Part shown: positions 1 through 12,047 of the stretch, piece by piece
How positions within the stretch are numbered: the first letter of the stretch is position 1
How the letters are laid out: the number at the start of each line of letters is the position of its first letter
Assembly: GCA_036971475.1 (NCBI GenBank)
Contig: JBAIZL010000024.1
Coordinates: 1,376,659-1,440,658 of the forward strand
Source: Prosapia bicincta
Taxonomy: Eukaryota > Arthropoda > Insecta > Hemiptera > Cercopidae
DNA length: 64,000 nucleotides
Direction: 5' to 3'
Made by a program: the position numbers and the translations under genes
The notes under the pieces: model-generated
Databases searched by the model: none
What the model saw: only the letters and a program-made list of their open reading frames with translations
Told to the model about the DNA's origin: nothing

Positions 1-739
1 AAAATACTAGTAACCATGCAACTAGTATTAAAAAAATGCATTAAGAATTCGACCGATACGACTGGAAGAGTGAATGATTTCAGTACAATTACATAAAAGT
101 TGGAGTGAATTACATAATTGTTAAACTGGAAAATTTGCAACTAGTATAAGAAAATTGAATCGTTGTTTTCTGTTGCAGGCGAAATTAAATCATATGCAAT
201 TAATAAAATATATTTAGTAAAACTTGCAAATTTGGTATGTGGATAGTCACTAAACGTATTTGGGATTCCATTCAGATAACGGATACTTCTACTAATTGCA
301 TTACAATGCAGTCTAATTCATTTTTCCCTGCAGTAAGGTTAGGTATAATTAGATAGCGCTGTGATTGGAAGCTATGTCCTGTTCCCGTTAGTAATATCTG
401 AAACAGTAAAGCCTCATGAACACTGGTCACTATTACAACGATCGATAGAACACGTTAGTGGTAGAGAAGAGGCCTTACCAACCTAACCTAACCTAACCTA
501 GCCACACTCATGGCGCTACTATGATTTACGTCTACTCTTCATATATCTATTTAACGGGTTAATCCCTCCTATGGTGTCGAGAGTATGTTTATATCAGGAG
601 TATGACCTTGACCAGGAAAATCTCTCCAATTGGCCCTCCCAAACTTACCTGGCAAGAGGACATTCGCCTTCTTAGAATGCTTTACCTCATTAGAACATCT
701 AAATACGGAACATATTCGTAGAGCAAACCTGAGAAAAAC
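1..739. other. No gene recognised; AT-rich sequence with a short CCTAA run
   Basis: No credible coding region or transposon end is seen here. Around 480-500 there are about four CCTAA units, the complement of the arthropod telomeric repeat TTAGG. The run is too short to call an interstitial telomere, and similar short runs recur near 29565. Confidence 0.4.
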
Positions 740-981
740 GTCTGCAGTTGATCGAAACTTCTACAGTTGACCATAACGTCTACAGTTGACCATAACGTCT
801 ACAGTTGACCATAACGTCTGCAGTTGACCATAACGTCTACAGTTGACCATAACGTCTACAGTTGACCATAACGTCTACAGTTGACCATAACGTCTACAGT
901 TGACCATAACGTCTACAGTTGACCATAACGTCTACAGTTGACCATAACGTCTGCAGTTGACCATAATGTCTACAGTTGACC
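740..981. repeat. 19-bp minisatellite, about 12-13 copies
   Basis: The unit GTCTACAGTTGACCATAAC repeats head to tail. Variants change the A after GTCT to G (GTCTGCAG, a PstI-like site) in several copies, and the first and last units are degenerate (TGATCGAAAC, TGACCAATATCC). No open reading frame of note runs through it. Confidence 0.95.
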
Positions 982-2140
982 AATATCCAGAGGGCTGTGT
1001 TCAGGGTAATAGTGACCTAACGCCCTATTTTGTATGAAATAGTTCTCACATGTTTTTTTTCATGCTGGTTCAATTTCATCTAATTATTAAAAATAACAGC
1101 AATCAACTCTTTGTCAGTAATATTTTTCGATTCACGAGGATTTTACCTTGAAAAACCACCAGAGTGTTCATTATTATACTGGCGCGAAACAGAGCTAGTA
1201 ATGTTTACGTCTTCATGTCCAGAGATTAAACTAGCTACAGTAGCGCATTCTGGTTCAAACTTCCGAAGCTCTGTGATTAAGTCGCAATGGAAATGAACAT
1301 TGCCTAGGATTTTTACAATGAATGCTGTTGTATTACCCGACCTGTCTGCCAGGAATGGTCGTCGCCCGCTTCAGTGAAGCTTAATTAAGGACGGGAGACA
1401 TCGCAGACCGCTGAAGCGCGATTCCACCTTGCCGAGTGCGCCACCGTTACATGCAACTTTTACATCACTTGAAGATGAGCAGGAATTACAGAATTATAAT
1501 TATTTTTAGCGTAAACCTGTATAAACACGCAATACAATATGAAATGTAGAGTAGGCATTATTTATGGCATAACACCTTAAAACATAACGTGCGCGAAATT
1601 ACCCCAAGTACCCCACGGAATTACCCCACATGTTGGGTAATATCGCGCATATGTAAGGTCTCATATAAACCAAATTATAACATATATATAATAAAGTTAG
1701 AATATTGTAAAACTTTTGTGGCATTAGATATACATAATTTTTATTGATTTTATTGTTTACAGACGTTTTTAGTTGTCATTAGAAGAACCAAGTTTTTTGT
1801 TTCCTTAAGTGCGCGATATTCCCCCAGTTTCCCCTTCAGCGACGTAAGTTATAATATAAAGAATAATTAGTTGAAACATTTAAAACATTCAAAATTGTTT
1901 ATCTATGTTTCGATCATACAGTAGTCATCATCATCATAAAGTTTCCAACTGAGAAAGAAGGAATCGTTAGTGTCGTTACAGGGCATTCCTCTGGCTGTAA
2001 ATGAACTGCCCAATCAGGATGTAGCTCAAACAAGATGGGCGGATGGTGCTACGCCCACCAACAATCTATTAAAAGTTCATTTATAACTTATACACTATTA
2101 TCTAATTATAAAATTTAAAATACTCAAACACACGCGCGCA
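982..2140. other. No gene recognised
   Basis: A 61-codon open frame starts at 1111 but has no recognisable family, no splice context and ordinary composition. A GC-richer patch near 1335-1445 is unlike its surroundings, but I could not assign it. Otherwise this is AT-rich non-coding sequence. Confidence 0.4.
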
Positions 2141-2145
2141 TAGAG

Positions 2146-2212
2146 AAAGAGAGAGAGAGAGAGAGAGACATACAGACAAAAAGAGACAGAGAAAGACAAA
2201 GTGAGGGAGAGT
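2146..2212. repeat. Purine-rich GA simple repeat
   Basis: A (GA)n tract at about 2150-2168 decays into GAGA/AAAG-rich sequence up to about 2212. It is a microsatellite with no coding meaning. Confidence 0.85.
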
Positions 2213-2449
2213 AAAAAAAAACCATATCAATAAATATTTATAACAAACAATATATCAAAACCTAAACACTCTGAATATTGTTGTGTTCTCGGTCCTAAGA
2301 AAAAATCTAAGAATCGAGTGTTCATCACTTTTCAATAACAAGTGACATTCTATTAGAGCTATGAAAATAGCGCCATAACTGATAACATTAAACTCAATAC
2401 AACATAGATATTAATCAAATAATAACTAATTTACAAATTATATAGTTTA

Positions 2450-2500
2450 AACCTTAATGTGGTAAATTTCGACGACCAAATCGTCATCATCAGAGGGTAT
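2450..2500 (-). ncRNA. Hammerhead-ribozyme-like motif, PLE type (candidate)
   Basis: On the - strand the sequence reads CTGATGA (2487-2493), then a hairpin with complementary GACGA and TCGTC arms, then GAAA (2467-2470). This is the order of the conserved hammerhead core: CUGANGA, stem II, GAAA. The flanking stem I is weak (CCT with AGG), and stem III is not convincing. Such motifs are known in the pseudo-LTRs of Penelope-like elements. It is probably a decayed terminal fragment. Confidence 0.45.
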
Positions 2501-2605
2501 AGTTACACTAAAGTTACAGAACAAACACATTTCTATAAAGTAACAAATTAAAAACACTACTTTGGCTATATAACGCTATAGCCCTATATATCCGATTGCA
2601 CAGAG

Positions 2606-3472
2606 CAGTGGCGGACTTTGCCATGGTGCCGTCCCTAGGCACAATTCGGCCGGCCGCCCCTTTGCGCCCAGTTCGCGAATTTATTGGAAACGTCCCAACA
2701 TAATATAATGCTTTTAATTTTTTACCATACGAATCCGTTTTCTTGTCTGTTCAAAGAAATGCATAATAAAGAAATAATTAACTTTTAATAATGATACGCT
2801 TTGAGATTAAAAAATATGTTGGTATTCGTGCAATAATGCATTTTACGTTTAAATTAATTACCGATTACCGTGCCGACCATAGTTTACTGTCCTAATGCAA
2901 TATTAATAAACGTAAAGTACAAATTAATTAATAATGTATAATAATATACTGGGCACTATATTTTAATAAAATATATTTTGAAAATATACATACATTACTT
3001 CACTTTCATATTTGCTGGTGAAGACAATTGAAAATAAGGACACTTTTGAGATTAGAAAGTGTTATTTATTACACACAAGATTAAGAAGTAATATTTTCAG
3101 CCTCTTAGTATTACCAAGAGCAATTAACGTGTATTTTTACGTTTTTAGTTAATAGTTTATAATGCAAAAATTGTGTAAAAATTAGACTTAATATACTTTC
3201 TAAGTGGAATATGATATACATACATACCACGTGACGTCACACATGCTCACTTAGACATTACACATACTGACATTACACAAGTATACATTTTTAAACATTT
3301 TTGGTAATATTTTCAATTTATTAAAAAAACTTCAAGATGAGATATTATTTAAAGACTATTTTTATAAAAATAAATTAAAAAATTTATGTTGGTTCCATCG
3401 ATAAATTTAAAAAACAATAAAATAAAAGGAAGTTTTCTATTCTCTGGGGGGCCCCTGCTGGATCCGCCACTG
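2606..3472. mobile_element. Putative non-autonomous DNA transposon with short terminal inverted repeats
   Basis: The left end begins CAGTGGCGGACT and the right end finishes GATCCGCCACTG, giving a terminal inverted repeat of about 10 bp. Both ends are GC-rich and followed inward by runs of G or C, while the interior is AT-rich and has no open frame. CAGTGGCG termini are typical of hAT-like and related families. No matching target duplication is visible beside the ends, so the family and exact limits are uncertain. Confidence 0.5.
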
Positions 3473-4391
3473 ATTTAATTGAGGTTCACATTATGACATT
3501 CACCAAATTTAACTAGGTACTATTACTATTGTCACTAAAACTCATCGGTAAAAAAAAACGGCTGCCGCAGAAAACGTTTTTCTTGAATTATTATTTTTTT
3601 CCAATTCTGGGAGCGACGTATTTACCTGCTTAAAAATAACTGTACTTTAGAAATATTGTGTCAAGTTTCATTCCATACACCTAGTAATGAATTTTTGTTA
3701 AAGATCCCAAAATGTAATAATAGTTGATAATAGGCTCTAATGGTAGATTTATGAATTGTTTATAATAACGAGCTCTTATAATAATAAGATTACTTGAAAT
3801 ATTTAAAGGGAAAGTCATGCTGAAGGGGTTGGTGTGGGGAGGCACATTGTATCCCGACCGGTCGCGAGGAACTTTAGCCCCGAAGACCACTGTCAGAATT
3901 AAAAACGAGGTGTGAACAAGCAGGAAACACGTTCAAACAACTGCAGCCAATTGAAAAAAGGCCACACACAAAGGTGTTTTTATTACATTATTAAGGATTT
4001 GAATTGTTTACGACAGCTAATAAAATTTTGGCAAAAGCTTCGTCCGTTCATTACAACCTGAAGCATCTGCGATCCACGAATATCAAACGTGGCGAAATGA
4101 TTTGCTAAGCTCGATTAACATTCAAGACACGGCGGAGGAATTGGCCAAAATATGGCGCGTGTGAGAAGCGTGACGTGAATGTAAACTGCTGGCGGTCATT
4201 CGACGTTTATATTTACAAGGTCAGGTTGGGAAAGTTAATGGAAATTATGGAAATATAAATATTGTCTAAAATAGAAATACTGTAATGAGATGTTCTCAAC
4301 ATACTCGTAGTGCCTGTAGTTCAATCTCGGAGGGAGATTAGAAGTACAGAGATAGAAAGTGGAGGTAGAAGGAAGGGAGGAAGTATAGTAG

Positions 4392-4393
<2 letters not shown>
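3473..4393. other. No gene recognised
   Basis: There is a short open frame on the - strand (3681-3890) without family features, and nothing else that can be supported. Confidence 0.35.
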
Positions 4394-4443
<50 letters not shown>

Positions 4444-4445
4444 GA
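4394..4445. repeat. (GA)n microsatellite
   Basis: A nearly pure GA run with one interruption (GAGGGAGA) near its end. Confidence 0.95.
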
Positions 4446-4572
4446 TTTCTGTTTTATTCAATTTAAATCAATTTGTTTTAAACATCTATATGGCTCCGAA
4501 AGTTCTCAGCCTATCATAATATTTTGTTTGTAATAATTGTGTAAATTTAACACTAAATAAATTTGTACCTCT

Positions 4573-4613
4573 TGTGCGTGCGTGCGTGCGTGCGTGCGCG
4601 TGCGCGTGTGCGT

Positions 4614-4687
<74 letters not shown>
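4573..4687. repeat. Compound (GTGC)n/(GT)n microsatellite
   Basis: The tract starts as GTGC tetranucleotides, passes through GTGTGC, and ends as more than 60 bp of pure GT. Confidence 0.95.
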
Positions 4688-4689
<2 letters not shown>

Positions 4690-5186
4690 TTTAAACTTTT
4701 AAAATAAAATATTCATTTCGTGTGTTTACGCAATAAAACTAAGTCAGGACACACAACTAAAGATATGCCCCAACAGCACACTTTTTAAGGAAGAGCAAGG
4801 TCCTGGAAGTGTCACAGACGTTTAGTTGAGAGGTAAGTAGTAATGACGTAATGACCAGAGCTTGTCCTCCTCGTCATATATTTATAGCTGGCCACTCGTA
4901 AGCTGGCGCTCGATCGATCGATAGAAAATCTGTATTATCCCAATACAAAAAGATTGGTTATTGTGGTCCGTGTTACATCAAAGGGCACCGCTAAGAAATT
5001 AAAGTCGTTGCGGTCGCTTAGAAAACTGATATAAGTTAATTTTTTTAAAACTTAATGCAAATGATCTGGTTAATATGACAAATCAAATCAAATAATATTT
5101 ATAGCGGCCTTACGGCCTTGTCAAATCTACATTATTGTAATACTGTATAAATACAATGCCTTATATTACAATGTTTGTGGAACGGT

Positions 5187-6977
5187 CTTTTGCTGGCTCT
5201 GCCCTTCCCCACGCTTGTGCTCGACCTACGAGGTCGCGAGCCAGCTTACCTGTGACTGGAGCTCACTCCCAACTTAACAACTGGGTTTGATGTTTTTGAC
5301 ACACCGATATTAATTGACAGCAAATTTTTGCTGGCTCTGCCCTTCCCCACGCTTGTGCTCGACCTACGAGGTCGCGAGCCAGCTTACCTGTGACTGGAGC
5401 TCACTCCCAACTTAACAACTGGGTTTGATGTTTTTGACACACCGATATTAATTGACAGCAAATTTTTGCTGGCTCTGCCCTTCCCCACGCTTGTGCTCGA
5501 CCTACGAGGTCGCGAGCCAGCTTACCTGTGACTGGAGCTCACTCCCAACTTAACAACTGGGTTTGATGTTTTTGACACACCGATATTAATTGACAGCAAA
5601 TTTTTGGGGCTCTGTCTTCCCCACGCTTGTGCTCGACCTTCGATGTCGCGAGCCAGGTTACCTGTGACTGGAGCTCACTCCCAACTTAACAACTGGGTTT
5701 GATGTTTTTGACACACCGATATTAATTGACAGCAAATTTTTGCTGGCTCTAACCTTCCCCACGCTTGTGCTCGACCTACGAGGTCGCGAGCCAGCTTACC
5801 TGTGACTGGAGCTCACTCCCAACTTAACAACTGGGTTTGATGTTTTTGACACACCGATATTAATTGACAGCAAATTTTTGGGGCTCTGCCCTCCCCACGC
5901 TTGTGCTCGACCTTCGAGGTCGCGAGCCAGCTTACCTGTGACTGGAGCTCACTCCCAACTTAACAACTGGGTTTGATGTTTTTGACACACCGATATTAAT
6001 TGACAGCAAATTTTTGGGGCTCTGCCCTCCCCACGCTTGTGCTCGACCTTCGAGGTCGCGAGCCAGCTTACCTGTGACTGGAGCTCACTCCCAACTTAAC
6101 AACTGGGTTTGATGTTTTTGACACACCGATATTAATTGACAGCAAATTTTTGCTGGCTCTGCCCTTCCCCACGCTTGTGCTCGACCTACGAGGTCGCGAG
6201 CCAGCTTACCTGTGACTGGAGCTCACTCCCAACTTAACAACTGGCTTTGATGTTTTTGACACACCGATATTAATTGACAGCAAATTTTTGGGGCTCTGCC
6301 CTTCCCCACGCGTGTGCTCGACCTACGAGGTCGCGAGCCAGCTTACCTGTGACTGGAGCTCACTCCCAACTTAACAACTGGCTTTGATGTTTTTGACACA
6401 CCGATATTAATTGACAGCAAATTTTTGGGGCTCTGCCCTTCCCCACGCTTGTGCTCGACCTACGAGGTCGCGAGCCAGCTTACCTGTGACTGGAGCTCAC
6501 TCCCAACTTAACAGCTGGCTTTGATGTTTTTGACACACCGATATTAATTGACAGCAAATTTTTGGGGCTCTGCCCTTCCCCACGCTTGTGCTCGACCTAC
6601 GAGGTCGCGAGCCAGCTTACCTGTGACTGGAGCTCACTCCCAACTTAACAACTGGCTTTGATGTTTTTGACACACCGATATTAATTGACAGCAAATTTTT
6701 GCTGGCTCTGCCCTCCCCACGCTTGTGCTCGACCAAGGTCGCGAGCCAGCTTACCTGTGACTGGAGCTCACTCCCAACTTAACAACTGGGTTTGATGTTT
6801 TTGACACACCGATATTAATTGACAGCAAATTTTTGCTGGCTCTGCCCTCCCCACGCTTGTGCTCGACCAAGGTCGCGAGCCAGCTTACCTGTGACTGGAG
6901 CTCACTCCCAACTTAACTGGGTTTGATGTTTTTGACACACCGATATTAATTGACAGCAAATTTTTGGGACTCTGTCT
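5187..6977. repeat. Satellite array, 13 units of 131-138 bp
   Basis: Thirteen head-to-tail units can be counted by the conserved CAGCAAATTTTTG segment, whose successive positions are spaced 138, 138, 136, 138, 136, 136, 138, 137, 137, 137, 134 and 131 bp. Each unit carries nested self-complementary segments: GCTGGCTC with GAGCCAGC, and inside that GACCT-ACG-AGGTC. Two sub-types alternate, one starting GCTGGCTC and one GGGGCTC. Shared differences (GGGTTTG against GGCTTTG) cluster in neighbouring units, which suggests local homogenisation. The array stops abruptly at about 6977. Confidence 0.97.
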
Positions 6978-7823
6978 TTAAGGATATTTGTGGTTGTTAA
7001 TTTCTCTTTAACCAATAATGCAACAAACAATAGCTTTAAAACATAGTAACTGTCCAACGTTTGCTCCGGAATCGGTGAGTAATGGAACAGATAAACCACA
7101 AACACTTTTAGTGAATCGGAATACGTCTATCGTGCTCTGCCTTGAAGCAAGACAATCATCCACAGGCGCCTGCGTCCTTCAGCACATTGTTATGATGACC
7201 TTGGTTAACGTTTCTGTGAACTCAGAGTACATTGTGTTTACAGTTGTTAACTCACACAACTACATATTTTAAGACAATAAATGTTCCACGGGCTGATTCC
7301 ATAACGAAACGAATCGATTCAAATGAAATTAAACATGTAGAGTTTTTCTGAAAATGTAAAATTCATTTTCCAAAGAAGTTATACATTAAGCATATTTTAA
7401 TGTCCAAATATATATATATATTTTAAATAAAATATTATAAAGCCTTTTTTATGATAGGCCTAATTTGAATTCAAGTAAATTTTTCAACTGAATCCTATTA
7501 TAAATCTTCATAAAGGTTTCGGGGATCCACATAGGCTTCTTGCTATGCAAGTCTCACCTTTATCTGTTGTTGGCCATATAGTCTCTGTAATCTAAGTTTG
7601 GATCTGCAACCGAAACCACCTCTCCAAGAAACCCTTAACTTTCTGATTGTTCGATAAAGAGACACGTTTCTCAAGGAAATGTGACAAGTGTTCCTGCTCC
7701 GTTAAGTTAACATCCAAACCATTACCAACTACAGTCAACATTTGTTGTTACTAAGAACTCGAATTATTTCTCGGAAATAGGATACGATATTTTAAGACAG
7801 AATCAAAACAACTTTCTGCTTTC
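6978..7823. other. No gene recognised
   Basis: An 84-codon + strand frame (7018-7272) begins right after the satellite but shows no family motif or splice context. A short (TA)n tract lies near 7412. I see nothing else that can be supported. Confidence 0.35.
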
Positions 7824-8066
7824 TCGAACAGTTGATTGGGCCTTCAGTGAGTCAGCTGCTGCAAGTCCAGTATCGTTATAAAACGTTTACTCCAACATCA
7901 ATTTGACCTTCATTGTGTCAACTGGGGCACAGCCAATCTCCTTAACACAAAATGACTCGAACAGCTGTTTTAGGCTTCATTGAGTCAGCTGCTGCACGTT
8001 CAATCTCCTAGTAACAAATAAATTTACTCGAACAGCTGTTTTGGGCCTCATTGAGTCAGCTACAGT
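7824..8066. repeat. Tandem repeat of about 67 bp, 3.5 units
   Basis: The units start at 7824, 7891, 7957 and 8028 with TCGAACAG or TCCAACAT and share the segments TCATTGAGTCAGCTGCTGCA and CAATCTCCT. Units three and four are most alike and unit two is the most diverged. The last copy is cut off after the CAGCT segment. Confidence 0.8.
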
Positions 8067-9152
8067 TTTTCAATAAATAATAAAGTTTTGCTTGAGAAAA
8101 TTAAAAAATCGGAATTTTTTCCATACCTACTCTCTATTGCATATACATTTTTATAGTCGCTACAAATATCTTTCTAAGAAATTTCTTATAAATAAGATAA
8201 CCCTAAACGGCCGCGCTCTCAGGCCGACATCCCCTCCCCCCCTAAAAACAGGTACTATATATAAATAGATACATACTTGAAATTTTTACGATTGTATACG
8301 TTTTGAGCTCATCTGTCCACGTCTAATTAATACCAAAGTATATCAGTTTAACAGGCAGTAGGCTCAAGTTTACACAAATCGGGTACAGCCGGCATCGAAC
8401 AATTAGACCCACCGAGCGTTGCACAATTGTAGCGCAACAGTTAATTCCAATTCTCGGCGATTGACTGGAGGCCCACTGCAGGAAATGACGTCACTTGTAG
8501 GCGAGGGGAATCTAGATGACTTCAATTAAAACAATGAATCTCGCGATGGCCTTGGATGGCCTCGGCAAGGACGCGAATTTGTTGGCCATCTTTAGGCACG
8601 TACGTTACCTCAGCCAACGAATATGCGCGAATGTCACGCGTGTCATCGGTAAGTGTAGCAAGATACGTGTCAGATAAACTGTGCCGGGGTCAGGAAGGTT
8701 ATGTTATGTTGCAGACGTCCAAAGTCTTTGCGACATCTAATGCTGCGTACTCAAGCAGAGGAGGAGCACGGGAACACCTAGGCCTATTAAACAAAGGTGC
8801 ACTTACACAGTCATACAACCATGGGCGCCCATATGAAAGTTTGTAGGGGGGCTGGAAGGCATTAAATACTAAAAAATTAGTCAGCTAAAATATTCAAGTT
8901 TTAACCTTGTTTAACCAATTACTACTCCTAAAATACTAGGCCACGGTACTTGATGTATAAAAAAAGTTAACCCATAAATCTAACATTTTTGACACACATT
9001 TTTTTGTATATAAATATTTTTTAGTCATGTCCTAAAAATCACCAATTTTTAAAATAATTTTCACGAAAAAATGCACTGGTCTACATATGACACTTGGCTA
9101 TTGATTTTGTTTCTTAAAGCTGGGGGTAATCTAGGGGGAGTGGCTCCCCTTG
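8067..9152. other. No gene recognised
   Basis: A 96-codon + strand frame (8556-8846) lies in a GC-richer patch. It has no recognisable domain, and I cannot call it a gene. Confidence 0.3.
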
Positions 9153-9333
9153 CTCAAGAGCAGGGGCCTCGAACCTATGGACCGTGGGCCACATCCGGCC
9201 CGCGAACAGATTTTTCCCGCCTGCGAAAAGCTAGCATACTGAACAAAATTTGCATTTCGCAATATATTTCCTTTTAAGCATGTTTACCACTAAATATGAG
9301 TACAATACTCGTCTCTCACCTGCCTTTTCTTTT

Positions 9334-10085
9334 CTCTATAAGTGTACTTTACTTACTTTATCCAACGCCTGCCCTTGGTAACTCGACCATTTGGCATCGT
9401 GCAGACCAGTAGAGCTTGGAGAGTCTGGTTTTTGGGTCGCTATTGTATGCTTCGAGCTGTGGGCAGGCAGGAAGGTGGTCTCCATCCATCTTTCCTGTTT
9501 GGCACAAGGGGCACCGATCCGTGTCTGCTAGCCCAATGCGATGAAGGTGCGCCTGAAGGTAGTCGTGCCCCGTGGTTAGACGGAACAGCGCAACACTGAT
9601 AGGTCGAGGCAGGTTTTTTGGAATGGGGTTGGTGCAAAGTTCTTGCCATCTCTTTCCAACAGCCAGGTTTTCTTGTGATGTTTTCAAGTACGTCTTAGCT
9701 GCTGCGCGGATCCTGGTGTAAGCAGAGCCCAGTGATATTTTGATTTGTGGCTGTGGTAGACGGCACCCACTCTTGGCGAGGTTGTCAGCTTTTTCGTTCC
9801 CTGTTGTGCCAACGTGGCTGGGAATCCACTGGAGCGCAATTCTGAAGCCTACCTCTTGGCATAGTTGCATTTTTTCTCTGCACGACACTGTCAAGGTGCA
9901 GTCAGTTGGTGTGTTAGAGGAAACTGCCAAAATCGCTGATTGTGAATCAATCAGGAATACAACCTGCCGCGGCGAAAGTCGCATGACGCATGATGCTGCT
10001 TCTCCTATGGCCACAACCTCACCATCAAAATTGCTGCAGCAGAGGCCCACAGCTACCGAGCCCTGAAAGTGGCTCTATAAGTGTA
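9334..10085 (-). mobile_element. 5'-truncated LINE inserted in the hAT element, 13-bp target duplication
   Basis: The insert spans 9347-10072 and is bracketed by identical CTCTATAAGTGTA copies at 9334-9346 and 10073-10085. It reads on the - strand and ends at low coordinates in a short TAAG-type tail (AAAGTAAGTAAA). The copy near 41.8 kb ends in the same way (TAGTAAGTAAGTAAG). The 5' end is truncated inside the RNase H domain, as usual for target-primed reverse transcription. Nesting makes this insertion younger than the hAT element around it. Confidence 0.9.
9358..10050 (-). pseudogene. LINE ORF2 C-terminal fragment: RNase H plus Cys/His domain
   Basis: This 230-codon frame is the C-terminus of a non-LTR retrotransposon polyprotein and has no start codon of its own. 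Visible RNase H motifs are FDGEVVAI (the catalytic Glu region), LIDSQSAI (Asp) and WIPSHVGTTGNEKADNLAK (His and Asp). The first catalytic TDGS block was lost by 5' truncation. After it comes LTTGHDYLQAHLHRIGL, then a CPLCQ...H...C finger-like motif, and the frame ends GVG before the stop. The family resembles I/R1/Jockey-group LINEs that carry RNase H; the exact clade cannot be fixed from this part. The frame is uninterrupted, so the insertion is not ancient, but it cannot be active. Confidence 0.9.
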
Positions 10086-10279
10086 AAACTAGTTGTAAAA
10101 TAGTAAAAAATTAAGCAAGAAAATCTCAAAAACCACCACTGAGCTCTTGATTAGAAAAAACGTCGTGGATGTATGGTGGGGGGGACTAGACTTTTTGTCC
10201 TGAAATATTAACGGCCTTTCCTCCAAATATTTTCTATGCGACCCTTGAGTAGAAAAGGTTGGAGACCCCTGCTCAAGAG

Positions 10280-12047
10280 TATGGGCGACATTGCATAAAC
10301 ATAAATCAAAAATCAAATACTTCCATTACACCAGACTACACAAGCATGAACGCGCGCGCGTGTATGTCATGTCTTGGGTTGAATCTATTTTGTCATCTGT
10401 TCTATTCTACCTTGGCCAATTCTGGTTTTTAGTTCTTAAGCCCCAAGAGGTTCTTTTATACTTTTCACTTTATCACATATTTAGTGACACAATTAATGTT
10501 AGGGTCTCCAAGTACAGTATTTACTCTTTATATGGAAATAAACCCGTTATAAAACCTAAAGCTCTAAATTTATTCGAGAAAACAATGTTAATAAAATTGA
10601 ACGTACTATGAAAGACTTTGAATCAAGTCCGTGTGTTATGTCAATGTACTGTATGTACAATATGTGCGCATGATGTATTGTTTGCTTTCTGCAGTGAACG
10701 CGAATCGTCTTACAAAAGAGGCAAGTGAGACCTACTTCTCTATCACCACACGTCTGCCTTTAGAGAAATATTTATGCACAACAATAATGTCTCCTTTTTA
10801 CACCCAGGGCATTTGTAGTTCAGGAAAGACAGGTTAGGGCTACGTCGGGTCCTACTGTATCCAAAATGGTTGTATGGCCCTAAACACTTGTTATAACTCT
10901 AGAGCAATTTTCATATGGTGAGTAAATTTTTCAGGGCTGAAGCAACAACTAGAAATTCTTTTCTAAATATAACGAGTATCGAACATGATCTAGGTCAGTA
11001 GCCAAGCCGTCAGTCCCTAAATTTATTTATTCGTTCCAAAATGTAAAAACATTTTGAGTTCTATTGACTTTGAGGTGTTATTCCAATAACAAAAAAACTT
11101 TAATAGAGTGAAATATAGTACTTTTAAATTCATTGAAAAGTAACATGACCTAGTGCTATAATGGTGTTTAAATTTCTAATAAAAAAACAAAAATGGCGTT
11201 AATAAATTGTAATTTTTATAGACGATAGCTTGTACTAGCCTTGTTAACGCGATCCCATCATCTCCTGCAACCATGATTATTCAGCTTCGGTTGCTAAATT
11301 TCAGAATGGTATCGACTCTTGGCTTTGTTCTTGACCATTGCAGACCTTGGAACAGCGTTATTTATTAGGCCTATATTCTGTTTCGTGTAATATTTTATAG
11401 TTTGCTTATTCTATTATCTACAACATAAGTAAAATAAAAAAGAGATTTTGCAGCCAAGTTCTAAGACTTTGGGAATTCATCACCGCTTTCGAGGAATCAT
11501 GAGTCCCAATCACGATTCAGTTGCCATGTTGTCGTGCTATCGTTAGCCTCCCTCTTCAGCCCTCAACCCATGATGGGGGAACTAGGTGAAATACGATTTA
11601 ATAACAAAGTGCCAAACTTTCAGCCTTCTAAATGCCCTTTTAACTTTAATAGCTAACTGTTGTAGAACATTTCTTTATACAATACTGAAATTATATTTTT
11701 GTAAAAACTACACGATTCGCAAGTTGAGCTCAAAGTTTTTTTTGTAATGAAAGGAATCCCCATGAAGGGAAACATCTTAACCTAGGATAGTACGACCTTT
11801 TTCTTTAATTTAGGCCTATATGTGTACATGCGCCAGAGCCTTTAGGGAGGGTTTTAATATTTGAATTACGGTATTTTAAAGACAGATTACGAGTACTATA
11901 TTATTCGTTTTTGAGCAGAACTTGTTTGAACACAAAACTAACAGAGCGCACACAACACTAGCACCAATAGCACCTAAAAGCATAAAGGCCAAGTTCTTAC
12001 GTTGCACAACCATACATCACGAATATATTCCCATTTTTGTACAAATA
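10280..12047. other. No gene recognised
   Basis: There are short open frames at 10291-10611 and 10631-10837 with no family features. Several GGCCTA-containing motifs occur, as elsewhere in the window. No repeat ends are recognisable. Confidence 0.35.

Larger units (their letters stand above)
9153..10279. mobile_element. hAT-type non-autonomous element with an 8-bp target duplication
   Basis: The element runs from 9161 to 10271. The left end CAGGGGCCTCGAACC and the inverted right end CAGGGGTCTCCAACC are imperfect terminal inverted repeats starting CAGGGG. They are flanked by identical CTCAAGAG copies at 9153-9160 and 10272-10279, the 8-bp duplication characteristic of hAT transposases. A hAT-like subterminal GGCCCGCG patch follows the left end. 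No hAT transposase (BED zinc finger, DDE or dimerisation domain) is present. Without the LINE inserted into it the element is about 370 bp, so it depends on a transposase supplied elsewhere. Confidence 0.9.

Noticed and set aside
480..500. Interstitial telomere (CCTAA run)
   Set aside because: Only about four units; such short runs are common in insect genomes and recur at 29565.
2606..3472. Firm family assignment of the CAGTGGCGG-ended element to hAT
   Set aside because: No 8-bp, or other, matching target duplication is visible at the ends, so only a putative element is reported.
5187..6977. CRISPR-like array
   Set aside because: The units are nearly identical along their whole length with no unique spacers, and the genome is eukaryotic, so this is a satellite.
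8556..8846. 96-codon + strand frame as a small gene
   Set aside because: No homology recalled, no splice or promoter context, and composition like the flanks.
9740..10066. 108-codon + strand frame
   Set aside because: Antisense to the LINE RNase H domain on the - strand.
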